64,000 nt of DNA, from NCBI GenBank assembly GCA_006937955.1, contig SSNP01000035.1:806001-870000 (forward strand), written 5' to 3'. Source of the DNA: Pachypanchax playfairii. Lineage: Eukaryota; Chordata; Actinopteri; Cyprinodontiformes; Aplocheilidae. This document shows, in pieces, positions 58,880-64,000 of this stretch; position 1 is the stretch's first letter; the number at the start of each line of letters is the position of its first letter. The position numbers and the translations under genes were made by a program. The notes beneath the pieces were generated by a model, which ran no database searches, was not told where the DNA came from, and saw nothing but the letters and a program-made list of their open reading frames with translations.

Positions 58880-59022
58880 ATGTCTCTCAGCTGGACTGGG
58901 ATACCCCCAGTTGAGCTGGAGAGGGTGTGCGCGGATAGGGAGGTCTGGGTATCTCTGCTCAGAAGGCTGCCTCTGCGACCCGACCCTGGATGAAGCAGAA
59001 GGATGGATGGATGGATGGATGG
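58880..59022 (+). mobile_element. 5'-truncated Rex3-like retroelement 3' end
   Basis: Reads CTCAGCTGGACTGGGATACC, GAGCTGGAGAGGGTGTG, GGGAGGTCTGGGTATCTCTG, CTGCCTCTGCGACCCGACCC, then GATGAAGCAGAAGGATGGAT and GGATGGATGGAT. This is the ordered text of the Rex3 (RTE-type) 3' end in fish, which ends in tandem GATG. All of the coding part is missing. Confidence 0.75.
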
Positions 59023-59245
59023 ACAGACGGATAAACTGTGATTATGATTTTTGAAAGCTTTTTATTATAATAGCTTTATAATAAATACAATCTTTCACAT
59101 AGTCCATAATGACACAGGTATATGTTTAAAGCTCAAATAACAAGACATAATAAACTTTATCAATCAACTGATTGTGAAAAAAACATCCATGTGTTCAACT
59201 GTGATGATAATTCCCATTTAACCCAGCAAGCTCTTCTATAATTGA

Positions 59246-59262
59246 TATATATATATATATAT
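59246..59262. repeat. Short (AT)n run
   Basis: About eight AT units in the intron of the plus-strand gene. Confidence 0.85.
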
Positions 59263-59546
59263 TGTTACCTGCACTCTACAGGGGATTGTACAAAGGACGT
59301 TTCTGCCACACACACACGGACACATACTTTTCAGTATAACATGCCTGAGATTTTAGACTCCCACTGGGACTATGAAGCACTAGTTTAATCACTTGCACAC
59401 CTGCTTACTTAAAGAAACAAACACACATGACACATGGGGTCATTCCAGCAACTTCATTTACGTTCACTTTTTAACGTGAGGACTGGGTAAAAGTCGTTTT
59501 TTCAAAGCTTTTTAATGTTTATTGGGAAATTTACATCCAAATGCAC

Positions 59547-59555
59547 GTACACACA

Positions 59556-59600
<45 letters not shown>
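59547..59600. repeat. (CA)n microsatellite
   Basis: About 25 CA units with one ATAC interruption. Confidence 0.9.
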
Positions 59601-59602
<2 letters not shown>

Positions 59603-61639
59603 TAAAGTACACGCACAAGGTGACAATTAGCTGACATTGAATCAATGCCAAACAACAAGATATTGGAACTAGCTGTCTGTCGTCCTGCTTGGCATACTAA
59701 TATCACACATGGGAGACACACAAGCTCACACACACACTCTCACTGTCAGAAAGCAGTTAATTAAAATAGAGTGGTCTGCCTAATCCAAACTCAGAGGTTT
59801 AAAAACATAGTGGATCATACTCTGCATGTACAGTCAGAACTAATGTATAGCAACATGTGAACGTCACACACAAAAAAAATAATTTTTTCCAAAAGCTGTG
59901 CTATAGTATCAAATATAAACAACCGAGTAATAATTTAGAAGATGTATTAATTAAAAATAGTGTGAAAATTGATAATATATTGGATGAGAAAATAGTGGGT
60001 AAAGTTTTAAAAAAACCTGGATTTAAAATTTTTGATGACAATAATGCATCTTCGAAATGCTGTAACATGTTCAACACCACATGAAAACACCTTTTTTTTT
60101 ATTTGACCTTTTTTAAAGTTATGTGACCAAATTTTATAATATTGATTTTATTATTATGTTTACAATTTATGCCTTAATTCAGCCGCTCAAAATTTAGGCT
60201 TTGCTTGATTTACCATGTTCATTTGTTTAATATAAATTATTCTCTTAATGGACTTTGCAGCCATTGCAAGTCAGATCTTGCTCTTCCTCTTCAACTCAGA
60301 GGAAGCAACAATTCCACAAAGAATTTAAAATCTTCATTAATCAGGCTGAAGGATAGTTTTCTACTTTGTCTAAGGTCCAGATTTACTGACATTATTTGTA
60401 TGATTGTTTTTTTTTTCATTTCTAAAATCAATGAATGATTTCTATTACAATTATTGTTTTTGCATGTTATTTTCAGTGGCAAAGGATCGAGTGTTTATAA
60501 TAGACATGTATTTTATATTTAAATAAGATATAAATCAGTGCTTTCACTGGATGTCATAATAAACATATGTAAATATAGTGCAACTCAAACATCTACATAA
60601 AACACATTTTCAGAAGAGAACATATAATTTTGAAAAACAAATCCAACCCCTTCTTTACGTGATCTTACTTTAAACCGTGTTATAATTTATTGTAGCCATT
60701 GAAATGAATTCAACATAGCATGTAATTTTATTTCCTAACAGTTTCTCTCATTTCTTCATTTTGTCATGTACAAATGAAATCATGTATGTCTTTGTGGCAA
60801 AAGTTACATTTTACAGGTAATTGTGTGCTTGGACGAATGAGAGTCCCCTACAAACATTTAGTAAGCAGTTTTTTTGGATCCATTTAATCAGAAATTTACC
60901 AGGTTATTTTATAGTGGAAGTACTTTGATTACATTTTTCAACTCAAGCTGATGTTTAACAAAAAACAACTTGTGAGTAATCCTTTTATCTGTCCATTTGT
61001 CTTTAATTTTAACAGTTTGAAGATTTATTTTTTATTCTTACGTTTTTGGATCTTTTTTAATACGTCCACATTTCAGTGAGGATTCGAATCTAAGCCTTGA
61101 CACAGCCATTCCATTAACGTCCTATTTTTTCTTTCGAAAGTCTTCCACAGTGAATTCATCGTCATGCTGTGGATTATTATTCTGCTGAAAAGGTCTACTT
61201 CCTCTTCAATCACTGCCATTTTCAGGCAGCCTTTGATGTGATGAAGAATGTTTGGTTGAATCAACAAATACAAGTTTCTTTGGGTGTAAAAAAAAAGAAA
61301 AGGAATTGTGACATTTACAGCACCAGGCTGTACGGTAACAAGTTCATTTTCCAAAAAAATCTTTATTTAGTCTGCATGAAAAAGTGATTTTTAAAAATGT
61401 TTTCCTCATTAATTTCTGGTGGGTATAGAATTTTGCTATAAATCACATTAAATAGGGAGACCACAAATGTCAATGCAAAACATTTATTATCTTCCATTCA
61501 CCATTTTTAAAATGTGCATGTGTGTGTTTGGGGTGCAGACCTCAGACAGGACAGCCATGACCATTACTGCCCCTCCCCCCAACACACCACCCCCACCACA
61601 TACACACAATTTATACAATTCACTCCAGTTCAATTTAAA

Positions 61640-62035
61640 CCTACTTTATTCATCCCAGAAGGGAAATTAGATGCTTTAGTGAGGTTTCTAGCTGTGGACA
61701 GGAAGTATCTGCTGTAGCAGTCTATGTTGCTGCGGATCAGACGAAGCTTCTGCCTCAAGACACTCTGTTGTAAAGAGGTTACTTAGGGTTTTTAAGGATG
61801 TTTTTCATTTTTTAAGCATCCTCCTTTGCACAATCAACTCAAGAGGCCCCAGATCAGTCTCCAAAAAAGAACCAGCCTTCTTTATCAATTTGTTCAGCCT
61901 CTTCACATCACTTAGTCTAATGAGTCTACTATCCAGGTGAACAACAAGGTATTTATACACCTCCACTTCTTCTTCCATGATGGAAATGGGTTTTGGCATG
62001 TTGCTGCTCCTCCCAAAATCCACAACATCTCCTTT
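61640..62035 (-). mobile_element. LINE (L2/Rex1-like) reverse-transcriptase ORF fragment, broken
   Basis: A minus-strand frame within 61805-62023 reads DFGRSS...PKPISIMEEEVEV..YKYL..HLDSRL and then KRLNKLIKKAGSFL...LGPLELIVQRRMLKK, which is the C-terminal part of a fish LINE ORF2. A central block expected between the HLDSRL and RLNKLI segments is deleted, and the following text (61640-61800) continues in a related but frame-broken way to a terminal CATCCCAGAAGGGAAATTAG-like word. A dead 5'-truncated copy. Confidence 0.75.
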
Positions 62036-62049
62036 GTCTTGTTCACACT

Positions 62050-62180
62050 AACCTAACACACAGGTCTTTGGTCTGTGGGAGGAAACCACAACACTCCAAG
62101 AAAACCAATGTATGTGGAGGGAGAAAACTAAAAATATATGCAGAGAAAGTCAAGCTGGGAGTTGAACCCATGTCCTTATT
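62050..62180 (+). repeat. Fragment of the GTTGAACCCATG repeat family
   Basis: Shares TCTTTGGTCTGTGGGAGGAA and GGGAGTTGAACCCATGTCC with the repeat at 26390-26675. It directly abuts the LINE fragment and may be from the same insertion cluster. Confidence 0.6.
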
Positions 62181-63399
62181 ACACATTCATATTCTGGTCC
62201 TTCATTTGGTGAAAAACATCAGTTTTCTTCTTTTAAATGTAACAGATTGATTTTAAGGCAGAAGTGCCTTAAAAAAAGAGCAAGAAGGTGGGTCAAATTT
62301 TAAGAGTGGAGAGGACAAGCTTCAAAGAGTTGTAACATTTATTTCGTTTATGTCTTTTTTGACCTTCATATTTCATAGAGGTAAGAACTTTTCTAAAATA
62401 TAAACTAAAAGTATTCCCCAGTTTCCATCCTGCAGTATTTTTGAATAATCTATGGCTTTTAATTGATGTGTCAAATCAAGAATATCAGCGGTGTCCCCCA
62501 TCTGGCCACCTCTTTGAAAACCTTCTGAAGAGGCCTCAGATGTATAGATACTCTTATTATTTTCTGCAAATCTCATTTGTTTTTTATAAAAGTCTCTTTC
62601 AGAGACAAATTAATCATAATATTTCATTCATTAGGTTTGTTACATTTACCATACTTTAAGTTATAAACTTTAATAGTTTAAACAGTTCTGCGTGCAATAT
62701 ATGTGTGTGCATGTTGAGACAGTTTCTATTTCTCATGAGAAGCATGATAACATCAATGTATACCTTTCTGCAACATAAAGACGAGCTGTAACACACACAC
62801 ACACACTGCAGTTGAAGAAAGAAAATTTTGGTTCAGCATTTTTAGGTGCTTATATTGTAATTGATTCTCCTCAGTCACACTGACGACTGTGCACTTTTTA
62901 AACAAACGGAGCTTGTCAAAGAGCAAAGGAGACTCTTCTCACTGAGTACTGATAATTTTCAGGCACTTGAGGGTGCTTCTAGATTTCCAGTGAAAGACTG
63001 AATGCACATGCACACACACACATACTTCAGTATAGTTAACTACCACAGAGTACACAGTTCACCAGAGAGCAAAGAATCAGTGTCTGATGTGTGGTCAAAG
63101 GAAAAAAAAAAGAAAGTTTTTCAGAGATTTAATGAATACTGGAAGCAATGAACCAGTGGTTCTTTGCAAAAGTGCAAAATGTAAAAATAGCTTCATTTAA
63201 TGTGCAGAAGTATTAATGTCATAGATTCAAATGGAATATCCGTGAAGAAATAGTGAACATACCAAGTACACATGGGTCATTATTATGCTTCTGATTCTGG
63301 AATGAAATAATCTCTTTCAGTCGTCCAACATGTCTAGAGTAAATTCAGTTGGTAATCTATCGTTATTGTGGTTAAATGACAGAAGTTTTAAAAGAGTCA

Positions 63400-63600
63400 T
63401 GGCCTACATACCGTGCACTAAGCAGGGAGAAGAGGGCAGTGAAAATGAGACTGAGACAGGAAAAGGGGGAATGTGTGTGAAGACAGAGAGAGTGATTGAA
63501 GCAAGGACCAGAACAAGTGTGTTAAAGAGAGATAGGGACAGAGAGGAAGGAGAGGCACTTGAATGTGGGAGGAGACACTGTGAAAGGGAAAAAATGAAAA
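63400..63600 (+). repeat. Purine-rich tract
   Basis: GAGAG and GGAAG words keep the frame at 63330-63635 open; its product is R/E/T-rich low complexity. Confidence 0.55.
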
Positions 63601-63916
63601 TGTATTCCCGAACAGATGTGATTAATCAGGAATGACTTTTCCATCTTGTGTTACTCAGCTCGTGATGTCTAGCATTAAGTAATGACATCATAACTCTGTC
63701 TGCCCTGAATTTATAACTGAGATACGTTGTGGGGAAAATCCTCTGAAGTGACCCAAAGCCACAGACAAACGGGGCTTTAAAATGTGTTGATATTAATGAC
63801 TGGACTCAAATATTTCACGCTTGCAATAAATACTGCATCAAGCACTGCAGAATTTCTCATTTATTTGTCATTTAAAATCTGAGCAGACAGCATGAAAATA
63901 GGAAAAAAGGAACATG

Positions 63917-63934
63917 TATATATATATATATATC
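63917..63934. repeat. Short (AT)n run
   Basis: About nine AT units close to the window end. Confidence 0.85.
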
Positions 63935-64000
63935 ATGTAAGAAACATGTCAGACAGAACCTGAAATTCTAAACACCATAAATTGTAGCTGGCCCAGATGA

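Larger units (their letters stand above)
56297..64000 (+). other. First intron of the plus-strand gene (start of)
   Basis: From the donor at 56297 to the window end I find no acceptor-flanked exon in the required phase that looks like a domain of a secreted or membrane protein. The intron is thus at least 7.7 kb. It contains a Rex3-like fragment, LINE and repeat fragments and microsatellites listed separately. The frames at 58069-58344, 59857-60084 and 63330-63635 lack support. Confidence 0.5.

Noticed and set aside
63330..63635. 101-codon plus-strand R/E/T-rich frame
   Set aside because: Overlaps a purine-rich tract; no splice support or family resemblance.
1..64000. CRISPR arrays, bacterial operons, phage or defence systems
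   Set aside because: Tandem arrays here are microsatellites or direct duplications without spacers; gene structure is eukaryotic throughout.

Overview
This is a window of vertebrate nuclear DNA, almost certainly from a teleost fish. It is AT-rich, genes are split by GT-AG introns, and it is sprinkled with microsatellites and with repeat families typical of bony fish: Rex3-like and L2/Rex1-like LINE fragments, a tRNA-derived SINE, and many short inverted-repeat elements (MITEs). I cannot name the species. No bacterial-type operons, CRISPR arrays, rRNA or functional tRNA genes are visible.

Layout. (1) Positions 68-18670, minus strand: a complete chitin synthase gene (chs1 type). I could join 34 coding exons with matching phases, giving an intact 1429-residue reading frame from an ATG at 18635-18637 to a TAG at 68-70. 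The order is an N-terminal block of about ten membrane segments, a GT2 catalytic domain carrying LDGDTDF, EDRW and QRRRW motifs, five more membrane segments, a WGTRE motif, a cytoplasmic linker with a cysteine cluster and an acidic run, and two last membrane segments. (2) About 18.7-55.7 kb: a 37-kb intergenic region in which I find no convincing gene, only repeats and simple sequence. (3) About 55.7-56.3 kb, plus strand: a CpG-rich promoter-like block followed by one coding exon that encodes a signal peptide and ends at a GTGAGT donor. This is the first exon of a secreted or membrane protein whose other exons lie past the window. (4) 56.3-64 kb: part of that gene's first intron, with further repeats.

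The two genes are transcribed away from each other, so the space between them contains both promoters. Nothing links their functions. The biologically striking content is the chitin synthase: vertebrates were long thought not to make chitin, and this copy looks fully functional. The rest of the interest lies in transposon archaeology: three elements flanked by TTAA, a probable nested insertion, a recent 0.43-kb tandem duplication, a perfect 19-bp palindrome and a G-run held between inverted repeats.
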